From contig NZ_LMFP01000011.1 in the NCBI RefSeq assembly GCF_001426885.1, forward strand, positions 241,089-305,088: 64,000 nucleotides of DNA. Direction: 5' to 3'. The stretch is from Pelomonas sp. Root1444 (lineage in GTDB: Bacteria; Pseudomonadota; Gammaproteobacteria; Burkholderiales; Burkholderiaceae_C). A program made the translations under genes and the position numbers. Below are positions 48,055 to 56,569 of the stretch, piece after piece (position 1 is the stretch's first letter; every line of letters starts with the position of its first letter). The notes under the pieces are model-generated. The model saw nothing but the letters and a program-made list of their open reading frames with translations, was not told the DNA's origin and did not search any database.

Positions 48055-49623
48055 ATGACCTCCCATGACATCGTCATCGCCGGCGGCGGCGTGTCGGGCC
48101 TGTACTGCGCGCTGCGCCTGGCCGACGCCGGCCACCGCACCTTGGTGCTGGAGGCGGCCGCGGACCGCTGGGGCGGGCGCATCGAGACCGAGGACATGGA
48201 CGGCTTCATCGCCGAGTACGGGCCGATGCGCTTCGAGCCGACGCTGCAGCCGCGCTTCGCCGCCTTGTGCGCCGAGCTGGGCGTGGGCCTCGTCGACTTC
48301 TTCGGGCCGTCGTCCGACCAGGCCGGCGCCGCCGACCTCGACCTGCCCGAGGCCGAGCGCGGGCTGAACTCCCTGCAGCTGCTGCAGCGCGGCATCATGC
48401 TCATCATGGGCCGCGACCCGCACGACCAGGCCTGGATCGACGCGCTGTCCGAAGCCGACTACATGCGGCTGAGAAAGCACGCCCAGCTGCACGGCCAGCC
48501 GCTGTGGGACATGGGCTTCTGGAACGCGCTGTCGGCGCAGGGCATCCTCAGCCACCGCGCGCTGGTGAAGCTGCGCGACACCGGGACCTTCTATCACATG
48601 ATCCCGGAGAACCTGAACGCGGCCGAATGGATCATCTGGTGGCTGCGCGCGCTCAAGACCGTGGGCCAGCGCCTGGCCAGCATCGAAGGTGGTTCGGCGC
48701 GGTTGACCGAAGGGCTGCTGACGCGGCTGCGTTCGCACGCCAATGTCACGCTGGCCGGCGGCCACAAGCTGATGGGCGTGCGGCCGGTGGAGCTGGGCAA
48801 GCCGACGCTGGCGCTGGAGGTGGCGACGCAGAACGGCGCCGTCACGTTGCGCGCGGAGCGCCTCGTCCTCGCGCTGCCGCGCCTGCCGCTGCTGAAGCTG
48901 ACGCGCCACCTGCCCGAACACATCGCCTCGCAGCTGGACAGCGTCAACGGCTTCCCGATGTTGAAGGTCTTCTTCGTCTGCAACACGCCGTGGTGGAGCT
49001 ACGGCCAGCCGCCGCAGCAGTACGCCAACTGCATGCCCACGCGCGAGATCCACTACTTCCGCCGCCCACCCGAAGCCGACGCCGACGGGCATGGCATGGT
49101 GCTGCTCTACATGGACCGCCCGTCGACCGAGTTCTGGCGCCACTACGTCATCGACGCCGACCGCCACGACCGCGCCGAGCTGGACCAGAACCCGCGCATC
49201 GTCGACGCCTTCGCCCTCTTCGTCGCGCGCGACGTGAAGCGCTCGGCGGAGTCGGCAGCCGGCACGTCGCTCAAGCTGACGGACAGCGCCAGGCGCATCT
49301 TCGGCGACCTCAGCCTGGCCGAGACGGCGCGCTACATCCGCGACAGCATCATCACCTACGGCATCCGCGACTGGGCGCGCGCGCCCTACGGCGCCGCCAA
49401 CCACGGCTGGCAGCCGGGCGTGCGCTCGTGGAAGGTGATGGACGCGTTCAAGGCCTTCGACTTCGGCAGCGGCGCGCGCAACCTGCACATCGTCGGCGAG
49501 GCCTATTCGGACTACCAGGGCTTCATCGAGGGCGCGCTGAACAGTGCCGAGCTGGCGCTGGCCACCATCCCGGCCAAGCCGGTGGACGAGGCCGCCGAGG
49601 AGCCCAGCCTGGGGCTGTCCTGA
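48055..49623 (+). CDS. FAD-dependent flavin amine oxidase-like protein
   Basis: This 522-residue protein begins with an ADP-binding Rossmann motif (DIVIAGGGVSGLYCALRLADAGH), followed by the acidic strand VLEAAADRWGGRIET, the GG-doublet of the flavin amine oxidase superfamily. The C-terminal FAD motif is NLHIVGEAYSDYQGFIEGALNSAEL. No signal peptide is seen. Substrate is unknown; amine or amino-acid oxidation is the family guess. The start is fixed by GGAGCAAGG. A perfect 16-base inverted repeat lies just upstream. Confidence 0.9.
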   Translation: MTSHDIVIAGGGVSGLYCALRLADAGHRTLVLEAAADRWGGRIETEDMDGFIAEYGPMRFEPTLQPRFAALCAELGVGLVDFFGPSSDQAGAADLDLPEAERGLNSLQLLQRGIMLIMGRDPHDQAWIDALSEADYMRLRKHAQLHGQPLWDMGFWNALSAQGILSHRALVKLRDTGTFYHMIPENLNAAEWIIWWLRALKTVGQRLASIEGGSARLTEGLLTRLRSHANVTLAGGHKLMGVRPVELGKPTLALEVATQNGAVTLRAERLVLALPRLPLLKLTRHLPEHIASQLDSVNGFPMLKVFFVCNTPWWSYGQPPQQYANCMPTREIHYFRRPPEADADGHGMVLLYMDRPSTEFWRHYVIDADRHDRAELDQNPRIVDAFALFVARDVKRSAESAAGTSLKLTDSARRIFGDLSLAETARYIRDSIITYGIRDWARAPYGAANHGWQPGVRSWKVMDAFKAFDFGSGARNLHIVGEAYSDYQGFIEGALNSAELALATIPAKPVDEAAEEPSLGLS

Positions 49624-49632
49624 GCCGGCGCT

Positions 49633-50121
49633 TCAGGCGGCCTTGGCCGGCGCGGCCACGCAGCTCTTGGCCGTCGCCACGCCACGCAGGAAGCCGCGCC
49701 GCACGCCGCCTGCCGTGATGGCCGCGCTGACCTGGCGCGCATAGCGCTCGGCGCCGGTCAGCTTGCGCACCCAGCCGCGAAAGGGCATGACGCCCTCGGC
49801 GGTGCGCTGCAGCGCATTGGTGGCGGCGTCCTCGCCGCGTTCCAGCAGGCCGGTGTTGCCCTTGGCGGGCGGCGCGTCGAGGTCGGGGCCGAGCACTTCG
49901 TCCAGCGCCTGGATGCTGGCCGCCAGGCCGGCGCAGCTGGCATCGGCCGGCATGGCGTAAGGCGCCGCCGCGGCGGCCTTCAGCACGTCGGGGATGTCGG
50001 CGCGGACGACGTTGAGGTCGGTCAGCGGCGTGGTGGCCGCGGTGGCGACCTTGTCTTGGCTTGATGAAGCGCAGGCGGTCAGCGCTGCAGCGAGGAGGAG
50101 GGTGAAATGGTGTGGGCGCAT
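49633..50121 (-). CDS. hypothetical lipoprotein
   Basis: This 162-residue protein has a lipoprotein signal with lipobox LTAC (Cys17). The mature part has SCAGLAASIQALDEVLGPDLDAPP, a central GEDAATNALQRTAEGVMPFRGWVRKLTGAERYARQV segment and a second Cys near the end. The residues after the lipobox do not include an inner-membrane retention Asp, so outer-membrane location is likely. The role is unknown. It follows the oxidoreductase beta-subunit gene by 10 bases on the same strand and could belong to that operon. Confidence 0.8.
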   Translation of the reverse strand: MRPHHFTLLLAAALTACASSSQDKVATAATTPLTDLNVVRADIPDVLKAAAAAPYAMPADASCAGLAASIQALDEVLGPDLDAPPAKGNTGLLERGEDAATNALQRTAEGVMPFRGWVRKLTGAERYARQVSAAITAGGVRRGFLRGVATAKSCVAAPAKAA

Positions 50122-50131
50122 GGCCCGCGCA

Positions 50132-51184
50132 TCATCTCAGCCCGGCGTTGATCTTTGCGAGCGCCTCGGCACCGGGGCAGAGTTCTTCTTCACCTAGCGC
50201 ATTCAGTGCGCCGGCCGACGTGCGCTGCGCCGCGTGCCAATCCCTCGCCGCCGGGTCGACGTAAAGCAAGCCGGTGGCGATCTCACCGGCCGCCGCGCGC
50301 AGCTGCATCGCGTTCATCGCGCCCAGGCGGGCGGTGGGGTCGTAGTCGGCGTCCATCTTGCGCAGCCGCAGCGTCGAACCATCGGCCTGCGGCACGTCGA
50401 TGACGTCCGGCCCGTGCTCGACAACCTGCTCGGGCGCCAGGTCGATGAAGTCGATGCGGTTCAGCGCCTCGTTGTGGGCGCGCACATGGTCATAGCTGCG
50501 CGTCGAGCCGGCATGGTTGTTGAAGGCCACGCAGGGGCTGATGACATCGATGAAGGCCGCACCGCCGTGGCGGATGGCGCCTTCGATCAGCGGCACGAGC
50601 TGCGCCTTGTCGCCCGAGAAGCTGCGAGCGACGTAGGTGGCGCCCAGCTGCAGCGCCAGCGCGGCCAGGTCGATGGCGGCGTCGTTGTTGGTTGCGCCCT
50701 TCTTGGCCACCGAGCCCTTGTCGGCCGTGGCGCTGAACTGGCCCTTGGTCAGGCCGTAGACGCCGTTGTTCTCGACGATGTAGACCATGCGCACGCCGCG
50801 CCGCATCGCATGCGCGAACTGGCCCAGGCCGATGGAGGCGGAGTCGCCGTCGCCGGAGATGCCCAGGTAGAGCAGCTCGCGGTTGGCGAGGTAGGCGCCG
50901 GTCAGCACGCTGGGCATGCGGCCGTGCACGGTGTTGAAGCCGTGGCTGGCGCCGAGGAAGTAGTCGGGCGTCTTGCTGGAGCAGCCGATGCCGCTGAGCT
51001 TGGCGACGCGGTGGGGCTCGATGTCGAGCTGCCAGCAGGCCTGCACGATGGCACCGGAGATGGAGTCGTGGCCGCAACCGGCGCACAGCGTCGAGACCTT
51101 GCCTTCGTAGTCGCGGCGCGTGTAGCCGACGGCGTTCTTCGTCAGGCTGGGGTGGTGCAGCTTGGGCTTCGCGAGGTAGGTCAT
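50132..51184 (-). CDS. 2-oxoacid:acceptor oxidoreductase, beta (TPP) subunit
   Basis: This 350-residue subunit carries the thiamine diphosphate site. It has the N-terminal cluster-associated CAGCGHDSISGAIVQ, the SKTPDYFLG loop, the TPP-Mg motif GDGDSASIGLGQFAHAMRR and YIVENNGVYGLTKGQ, then FIDVISPCVAFNNH. It decarboxylates a 2-oxoacid, probably 2-oxoglutarate or pyruvate, to its CoA ester while reducing ferredoxin. The start overlaps the alpha-subunit stop (ATGA). Confidence 0.93.
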   Translation of the reverse strand: MTYLAKPKLHHPSLTKNAVGYTRRDYEGKVSTLCAGCGHDSISGAIVQACWQLDIEPHRVAKLSGIGCSSKTPDYFLGASHGFNTVHGRMPSVLTGAYLANRELLYLGISGDGDSASIGLGQFAHAMRRGVRMVYIVENNGVYGLTKGQFSATADKGSVAKKGATNNDAAIDLAALALQLGATYVARSFSGDKAQLVPLIEGAIRHGGAAFIDVISPCVAFNNHAGSTRSYDHVRAHNEALNRIDFIDLAPEQVVEHGPDVIDVPQADGSTLRLRKMDADYDPTARLGAMNAMQLRAAAGEIATGLLYVDPAARDWHAAQRTSAGALNALGEEELCPGAEALAKINAGLR

Positions 51185-53016
51185 GCGGCGCTCCTCGGGG
51201 CGGTGGCCAGCGTGTGGACGTGCCGCGTGATCGCGTCGGTGATGAAGCGCGCCGTGATGGGCGTGCCGTCGTAGTGCAGCACCTTGATGAGCTGGCTGGG
51301 CGGGACTTCCAGTTCGTTGATCAGCAGGCGGCGCATCTGCGCGTCGCGGTTCTGCTCGACGACGAAGACGGCGTCATGCGCAGCGATGAACTCGGCGACC
51401 GACGGCGCGAAGGGGTAGGCGCGCAGCCGCATCGCGTCGATGTGGATGCCGGCGTCGGCGAGCGCCGCCAGCGCCTCGTCCATGGCCGGCGCGGTGGAGC
51501 CGAAGTAGACGACGGCGACACGCGTCTTCTGCGCGGCGGCGCGCACCAGCGGCTGGGGTGCGAGCAATGCGGCGGTTGCGAACTTGCGGGCCAGCCGCTC
51601 GACGTTGCGGACGTAGTCGTCGCCGCGCTCGGAGTAGATGGCCTGCTCGTTCCTGGTCGTGCCGCGCGTGAAGTAGGCGCCCTTGGCTGCGTGCGTGCCG
51701 GGCAGCGTGCGCCAGGGGATGCCGTCGCCGTCCACGTCCTTGTAGCGCGCGAACTCGCGGCCGGCGTCCAGCATCTCCGCCGTCATGACCTTGCCGCGGT
51801 CGTAGCGGCGTTCGTCGTCCCACTCGAGCGGCGCGCACAGGCGCTGGTTCATGCCGATGTCGAGGTCGCTCATCAGGAAGACCGGCGTCTGCAGCCGCTC
51901 TGCCAGGTCCAGCGCGGCAGCGGCGAACTCGAAGCATTCGCGCGGGTCCTCGGGCAGCAGCAGCACGTGTTGCGTGTCGCCGTGCGAGGCGTAGGCGCTG
52001 CAGAGCAGGTCGGCCTGCTGCGTGCGCGTGGGCATGCCGGTGCTGGGGCCGCCGCGCTGCACGTCGATGACGACGAAGGGGATCTCGGCGAAGTAGGCCA
52101 GGCCCAGGAACTCGGTCATCAGCGACACGCCGGGCCCGGACGTGCAGGTGAAGGCGCGCGCGCCGTTCCAGCCCGCGCCGGTGATGACGCCGATGGAGGC
52201 GATCTCGTCCTCGGCCTGCACGATGGCGACCCGCTTCTCGCCGGTGGCGGGGTCGACACGGAACTTGGCCGCGTACTTCTCGAAGGCCTCCGCGACCGAC
52301 GACGACGGCGTGATCGGGTACCAGGCGCAGACGGTCGCGCCGCCATACACGCAGCCCAGCGCCGTCGCGGCATTGCCTTCGATGAAGATCCTGTCGCCCA
52401 CCGCGTCCGCGCGCTTCACGGCCAGGCCGAAGGGTTGCACGGAGAGATGGTCGCGCGCGAACTCGCGGCCGGCGTGCAGCGCGCGCACGTTGGAGTCCAG
52501 CAGCCGCTCCTTGCCCTTGTACTGCTCCGCGAACAGCTTCTCGATGACGCCGGCTTCGATGCCCATCAGCTCGCTCAGCGCCCCGAGCACGAGGATGTTC
52601 TTGAACAGCGTGCGCTCGCGCGGCACGTCGTAGGTCGCGTTGCAGATGGCCGTGGCGGGCATGCCGATGACGTGGATGTCCGCACGGAAGGCGCTGGGGG
52701 GCATCGGCTTGGTCGCGTCGTAGAACAGGTAGCCGCCGGGTTCAATCTCGGCCACGTCCTGGGCCCAGGTCTGCGGGTTCATCGCCACCATCAGGTCCAC
52801 GCCGCCGCGCCGGCCCAGCCAGCCGGCCTCGCAGACGCGCACCTCGTACCAGGTCGGCAGGCCCTGGATGTTGCTCGGGAAGATGTTGCGCGGGCTGACC
52901 GGCACGCCCATGCGCAGGATGGCGCGGGCGAACAGCTCGTTGGCCGACGCCGAGCCGGAGCCGTTGACGTTGGCGAACTTGACGACGAAGTCGTTGGTGG
53001 CTTCGATGCGGCTCAT
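51181..53016 (-). CDS. 2-oxoacid:acceptor oxidoreductase, fused gamma/alpha subunit
   Basis: This 611-residue subunit has an N-terminal gamma domain (about 1-190; FVVKFANVNGSGSASANELFARAI) fused to an alpha domain with EGNAATALGCVYGGATVCAWYPITPSSSVAEAFEKY. The YPITPSS motif is diagnostic of the 2-oxoacid:ferredoxin oxidoreductase superfamily. Also present are IVQAEDEIASIG and TSGPGVSLM. The ATG at 53016 is preferred to upstream frames because the preceding bases form a GC-rich repeat. It lies between the FAD/Fe-S gene and the beta-subunit gene. Confidence 0.93.
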   Translation of the reverse strand: MSRIEATNDFVVKFANVNGSGSASANELFARAILRMGVPVSPRNIFPSNIQGLPTWYEVRVCEAGWLGRRGGVDLMVAMNPQTWAQDVAEIEPGGYLFYDATKPMPPSAFRADIHVIGMPATAICNATYDVPRERTLFKNILVLGALSELMGIEAGVIEKLFAEQYKGKERLLDSNVRALHAGREFARDHLSVQPFGLAVKRADAVGDRIFIEGNAATALGCVYGGATVCAWYPITPSSSVAEAFEKYAAKFRVDPATGEKRVAIVQAEDEIASIGVITGAGWNGARAFTCTSGPGVSLMTEFLGLAYFAEIPFVVIDVQRGGPSTGMPTRTQQADLLCSAYASHGDTQHVLLLPEDPRECFEFAAAALDLAERLQTPVFLMSDLDIGMNQRLCAPLEWDDERRYDRGKVMTAEMLDAGREFARYKDVDGDGIPWRTLPGTHAAKGAYFTRGTTRNEQAIYSERGDDYVRNVERLARKFATAALLAPQPLVRAAAQKTRVAVVYFGSTAPAMDEALAALADAGIHIDAMRLRAYPFAPSVAEFIAAHDAVFVVEQNRDAQMRRLLINELEVPPSQLIKVLHYDGTPITARFITDAITRHVHTLATAPRSAA

Positions 53017-53028
53017 GCGGCCTCCCGA

Positions 53029-53092
53029 CGGGCCGCCCCTAGGGAGGCCGAGCCCCCTCGGGGGGCAGTGCGCAGAGCGCACGTGGGGGTTG
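53029..53092. repeat. GC-rich intergenic repeat with hairpins
   Basis: The 79-base gap between the FAD/Fe-S and alpha-subunit genes holds GCCCCC/GGGGGC (52-57 and 61-66 past 53000) and GTGCGC/GCGCAC (53068-53073 and 53077-53082). It also contains GGGCCGCC and GGAGGCCGAGC, both found again at 58123-58141. It looks like one of the short dispersed repeats common between genes in Burkholderiales. Confidence 0.6.
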
Positions 53093-53095
53093 TCG

Positions 53096-54886
53096 TCATG
53101 CGACCTCCTTGCGCGTCGCATGATCGCGGCTGGCCGCGCCCGCCTTGGCCGTGATCAGCATGAACTTCTGCATGTCCCAGGCCCCCGTCGGGCAGCGCTC
53201 GGCGCACAGGCCGCAGTGCAGGCAGACGTCCTCGTCCTTGGCCATGACGCGGCCTGTCTTCAGTCCGCCTTCGACGTAGATGTCCTGCATCAGGTTCAGC
53301 GCCGGTGCGTTCAGCCGCTCCCGCAGGTTGGGCGCGTCGGCGGTGAAGGTGATGCAGTCCATCGGGCAGATGTCCACGCAGGCGTCGCATTCGATGCACA
53401 GCTTGGGCGCAAACACCGTCTGCACGTCGCAGTTCAGGCAACGCCCCGCCTCCTTCAGCGCAGCGGCTGCGTCGAAGCCCAGTTCCACCTCGACCTTGAT
53501 GCTGGCCAGCGCAGCCTCAGCCGCCGCCCACGGCACCTTGCTGCGCAGGTCCAGCGTGATGGCGTTGTCGTAGCTCCATTCGTGGATGCCCATCTTCTGG
53601 GACACCAGGTTGACGTGCGGCGGCGGGCGCTGCGTGACCGGCTCGCCGTGCAGCAGCCGGTCGATGCTGACGGCGGCCTCGTGGCCGTGGGCGACCGCGG
53701 TGATGATGTTCTTCGGCCCGAACGCCGCGTCGCCGCCGAAGAACACCTGCGGCAGCGAGGACTGGAAGCTCAGCTTGTCCAGCACCGGCAGGCCGTCGTC
53801 ACCGAAGGCGATGCCCGCGTCGCGCTCTATCCACGGGAAGCTGTTCTCCTGGCCCACCGCGATCAACACCTCGTCGCAGGGGATGACGACCTCCTCGCCC
53901 GCTTCACTGCCAGGTTTGGCCTTCTTGAAGCGCATGCCGGTCAGCTTGCCGTCGACGTGCTCGAAGGCCAGCGGCACATGGAAGTCCAGGATCGGAATGC
54001 CTTCATGCTCGGCGTCCTCCTTCTCCCAAGGCGAGGCTTTCATCTGCGCATAGCCGCTGCGCACGGCCACCGTCACGTTGCTGGCGCCCAACCGCCGCGC
54101 CGAGCGGCAGCAGTCCATCGCCGTGTTGCCGCCGCCCAGCACGATGACGCGCGGCGCCACGGCGGTCACATGGCCGAAGCTGACGCTGGACAGCCAGTCG
54201 ATGCCGATGTGCACCTGCGCCCGCGTCTCGTCGCGTCCCGGCAGTGCCAGGTCGCGCCCGCGCGGCGCGCCGCAGCCGACGAAGACGGCGTCCCAGCCCT
54301 CGGCCAGCAGCGCCTTCATCGAGCCCACACGCTGGCCCGCACGCCACTCCACGCCCAGGCCGAGGATGTAGCCGCACTCCTCGTCGATGACGCGCTCCGG
54401 CAGCCGAAAGCGCGGGATCTGCGTCCGGATGAAGCCGCCCGGTTTCGCTTCGCCGTCGAACACGGTGACCGCATAGCCCTCCAAGGCCAGGTCGCGCGCC
54501 ACCGCCAGCGACGCCGGCCCCGCGCCCACGCAGGCCACGCGCTTGCCATTGCGCGCGGCGGGCTTGGGGACCATCGCGCGGAACTCGTCGCTCTTGTTGT
54601 CAGCGCAAACACGCTTGAGCCGGCAGATCGCCACGGGCTCCGGCTTGGCCGCCTGTTTCTCTTCCACCCGCCCTCTCCGGCACGCGGGCTCGCAGGGGCG
54701 GTCGCAGGTGCGCCCCAGCACACCGGGGAACACGTTGCTGACCCAATTGACCCAGTACGCCTCGTCATGCCGTCCCTGGGCGATGAGGCGGATGTACTCC
54801 GGCACGGGGGTGTGCGCGGGGCAGGCCCACTGGCAGTCCACCACCTTGTGGAAATAGGTGGGGTTGGCGGTATCGGTCCACTGCAC
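53096..54886 (-). CDS. FAD/Fe-S NAD(P)H oxidoreductase subunit (GltD-like)
   Basis: This 596-residue protein joins a GltD-like N-terminal Fe-S region (CPAHTPV, CDRPCEPACRRG), an FAD site (RVACVGAGPASLAVARDLA) and a NAD(P)H site (RVIVLGGGNTAMDCCRSARRLG). The C-terminal 2[4Fe-4S] ferredoxin domain has CIECDACVDICPMDC and CLHCGLCAERCPTGA. It probably moves electrons between NAD(P)H and the oxidoreductase, like the third Kor component I recall from Thauera. It starts at GTG 54886, after AGGAGACGCC. It is first in the operon. Confidence 0.9.
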   Translation of the reverse strand: MQWTDTANPTYFHKVVDCQWACPAHTPVPEYIRLIAQGRHDEAYWVNWVSNVFPGVLGRTCDRPCEPACRRGRVEEKQAAKPEPVAICRLKRVCADNKSDEFRAMVPKPAARNGKRVACVGAGPASLAVARDLALEGYAVTVFDGEAKPGGFIRTQIPRFRLPERVIDEECGYILGLGVEWRAGQRVGSMKALLAEGWDAVFVGCGAPRGRDLALPGRDETRAQVHIGIDWLSSVSFGHVTAVAPRVIVLGGGNTAMDCCRSARRLGASNVTVAVRSGYAQMKASPWEKEDAEHEGIPILDFHVPLAFEHVDGKLTGMRFKKAKPGSEAGEEVVIPCDEVLIAVGQENSFPWIERDAGIAFGDDGLPVLDKLSFQSSLPQVFFGGDAAFGPKNIITAVAHGHEAAVSIDRLLHGEPVTQRPPPHVNLVSQKMGIHEWSYDNAITLDLRSKVPWAAAEAALASIKVEVELGFDAAAALKEAGRCLNCDVQTVFAPKLCIECDACVDICPMDCITFTADAPNLRERLNAPALNLMQDIYVEGGLKTGRVMAKDEDVCLHCGLCAERCPTGAWDMQKFMLITAKAGAASRDHATRKEVA

Positions 54887-55032
54887 GGCGTCTCCTGGCG
54901 TGCTGCGATCGGGCCAGTCTAGGACTGCGGCCGCGGCGCCGGTTCTGTGGAAACCCTTTGCTGGGGATGGTGCTGGCCAGCCGCCCTGACAGCATCCGCG
55001 CCACGCCCATCCCGGGCGCAACGGAGCAACAC

Positions 55033-55755
55033 ATGACGACTCATCTCATTCCCCGCGCCTGGCGCGGTGCGCTGATCGCCCTGGGCCTGGCCACGGCCGG
55101 CCTCGCCCACGCGGCCACGGACTACTTCCTGCAGATCGATGGCATCAAGGGCGAATCCGTCGAGCGCAGCCACAAGGACTGGATCGACATCGAAAGCTTT
55201 TCCTGGGGGCTGACGCTGGTCACGGGCAGCGGCGGCGGCGGCAGCACCAGCGGCAAGGCGACGTTTTCCGACCTGGCGTGGACGCAAGGCGTCGACATCT
55301 CGACGCCCAAGTTCTTTGTCAACGTCGCCACCGGCAAGCACCTGCCCAAGGTCACGCTCGACGTGACGCGCACATCGCCCAAGGGCGGCGCGGAGTCCTT
55401 CTTCCAGATGATCTTCACCGACACCATCGGCACCGGGCTCAGCCTCGGCGGCGGCGGCGACGACGTGATGGTGAGCGCCTCCATGACCTCGGGCACCAGC
55501 GTCAAGCTGCGCTATCGGCCGGAGTCCAAGGCAGGCGGCTTCGGCGACTGGGTGGAGGGCAGCTTCAACATCCAGACCAACTCGACCAAGGCGCTGTTCA
55601 GCGGCGACGAGACCGTGCTGCTGGGCCTGTTCGGCGCGGGCGGCAACATCGCCTTCGACGCCGGAGCCATCACGCCCGTGCCTGAGCCGGCCAGCGCGGC
55701 GCTGCTGCTTGGCGGGCTGGCCCTGCTGGCGCTCAGGCGACAGCGAGCCGGCTGA
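55033..55755 (+). CDS. exported Hcp-like protein with PEP-CTERM anchor
   Basis: This 240-residue protein has a Sec signal peptide (cleaved near LAHAAT, residue 28). The following domain strongly resembles the Hcp tube protein of type VI secretion: DYFLQIDGIKGESVERSHKDWIDIESFSWG, VDISTPKFFVNVATGKHLPKVTL, SFNIQTN-like closing strands. The C-terminus is a PEP-CTERM signal of VPEP, a hydrophobic helix and RRQRAG. Classical Hcp lacks a signal peptide. It is divergent from the oxidoreductase operon and overlaps the convergent PAP2 gene by 23 bases. No other type VI genes are present. Confidence 0.88.
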   Translation: MTTHLIPRAWRGALIALGLATAGLAHAATDYFLQIDGIKGESVERSHKDWIDIESFSWGLTLVTGSGGGGSTSGKATFSDLAWTQGVDISTPKFFVNVATGKHLPKVTLDVTRTSPKGGAESFFQMIFTDTIGTGLSLGGGGDDVMVSASMTSGTSVKLRYRPESKAGGFGDWVEGSFNIQTNSTKALFSGDETVLLGLFGAGGNIAFDAGAITPVPEPASAALLLGGLALLALRRQRAG

Positions 55756-56440
55756 CGCGCCAGGAGCCGGCCTGGGCCGCCGCCACGGTCACCGCCCAGC
55801 AGACCCAGGCGGTCCACATCGTGTGGCTGGGGTAGTGGGCGCCGCGCAGCATCTGCCCGACGCCGTAGACGACGCCCAACGAGACCACCATCGCCACCCA
55901 GGCCCTCGCTGCGCGCGGGTAGGCGCGACCCAGCACCCAGCCGCCGCACAGGAAGGCGAACGCCGCGCTGGCATGCCCGGACGGGAAGCAATGCCCGCCG
56001 CCGCCGTCGCGCAGGCCCAGCGCCCAGTGCGACACGTAACGCGCGGCGCCGCCGAACTCGTGCAGGTCCCAGGGGCAGCTCGTCAGGCTGACACGCTTGA
56101 TGAGCGACACCGCGGCCAGGCATGCGAGCGTCACGAGCAGCCAGCTCAGGCGCTCGCGCCGGTTCAGCGCCGGCAGCACCCGTGCCGGCCGCAGGTTGGC
56201 GAGCACGATGAAGGCGAGCACCAACCATGACAGCAGGCGGCCGCCCTGGTGGATGAACTGGCCCGTGAACCATGCATCGCGCCAGGCAAAGCCCGTGGCG
56301 CTGCCGACCTGGCGCATCGCCCACAGGTCCAGGCCGCTCGCATCCCACAGCAGCAGCGCCAGCAGGCCGGCGCCCAGCGACCACAGGCCCGTCGGCAATG
56401 GAGCGACGCGTGGGGGGTGGGTCGACAAGCGGGTCTGCAT
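55733..56440 (-). CDS. PAP2-family membrane phosphatase
   Basis: This 235-residue inner-membrane protein has five to six membrane segments and the phosphatidic-acid-phosphatase motifs KRVSLTSCPWD (motif 1, with variations), CFPSGHAS (motif 2) and RGAHYPSHTMW (motif 3, with the catalytic His; the usual Asp is Thr/Met-like). It may act on undecaprenyl pyrophosphate or lipid A phosphates; the proximity to LPS genes favours a lipid carrier role by inference only. The ATG at 56440 is used; a longer frame adds 14 unlikely residues. Confidence 0.87.
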   Translation of the reverse strand: MQTRLSTHPPRVAPLPTGLWSLGAGLLALLLWDASGLDLWAMRQVGSATGFAWRDAWFTGQFIHQGGRLLSWLVLAFIVLANLRPARVLPALNRRERLSWLLVTLACLAAVSLIKRVSLTSCPWDLHEFGGAARYVSHWALGLRDGGGGHCFPSGHASAAFAFLCGGWVLGRAYPRAARAWVAMVVSLGVVYGVGQMLRGAHYPSHTMWTAWVCWAVTVAAAQAGSWRVSRLAVA

Positions 56441-56569
56441 GGCGGCGGATTGTTGGGCGCACGATCCGCGGCAGGCTTGCACCTGGCTGGCACGACACCT
56501 CCCAGAAAACCCGCGGCCCGGCGGGCCTCACGCCCGCGCCGCCGCGCGGCCCTTGTCTACACTGGCCGC

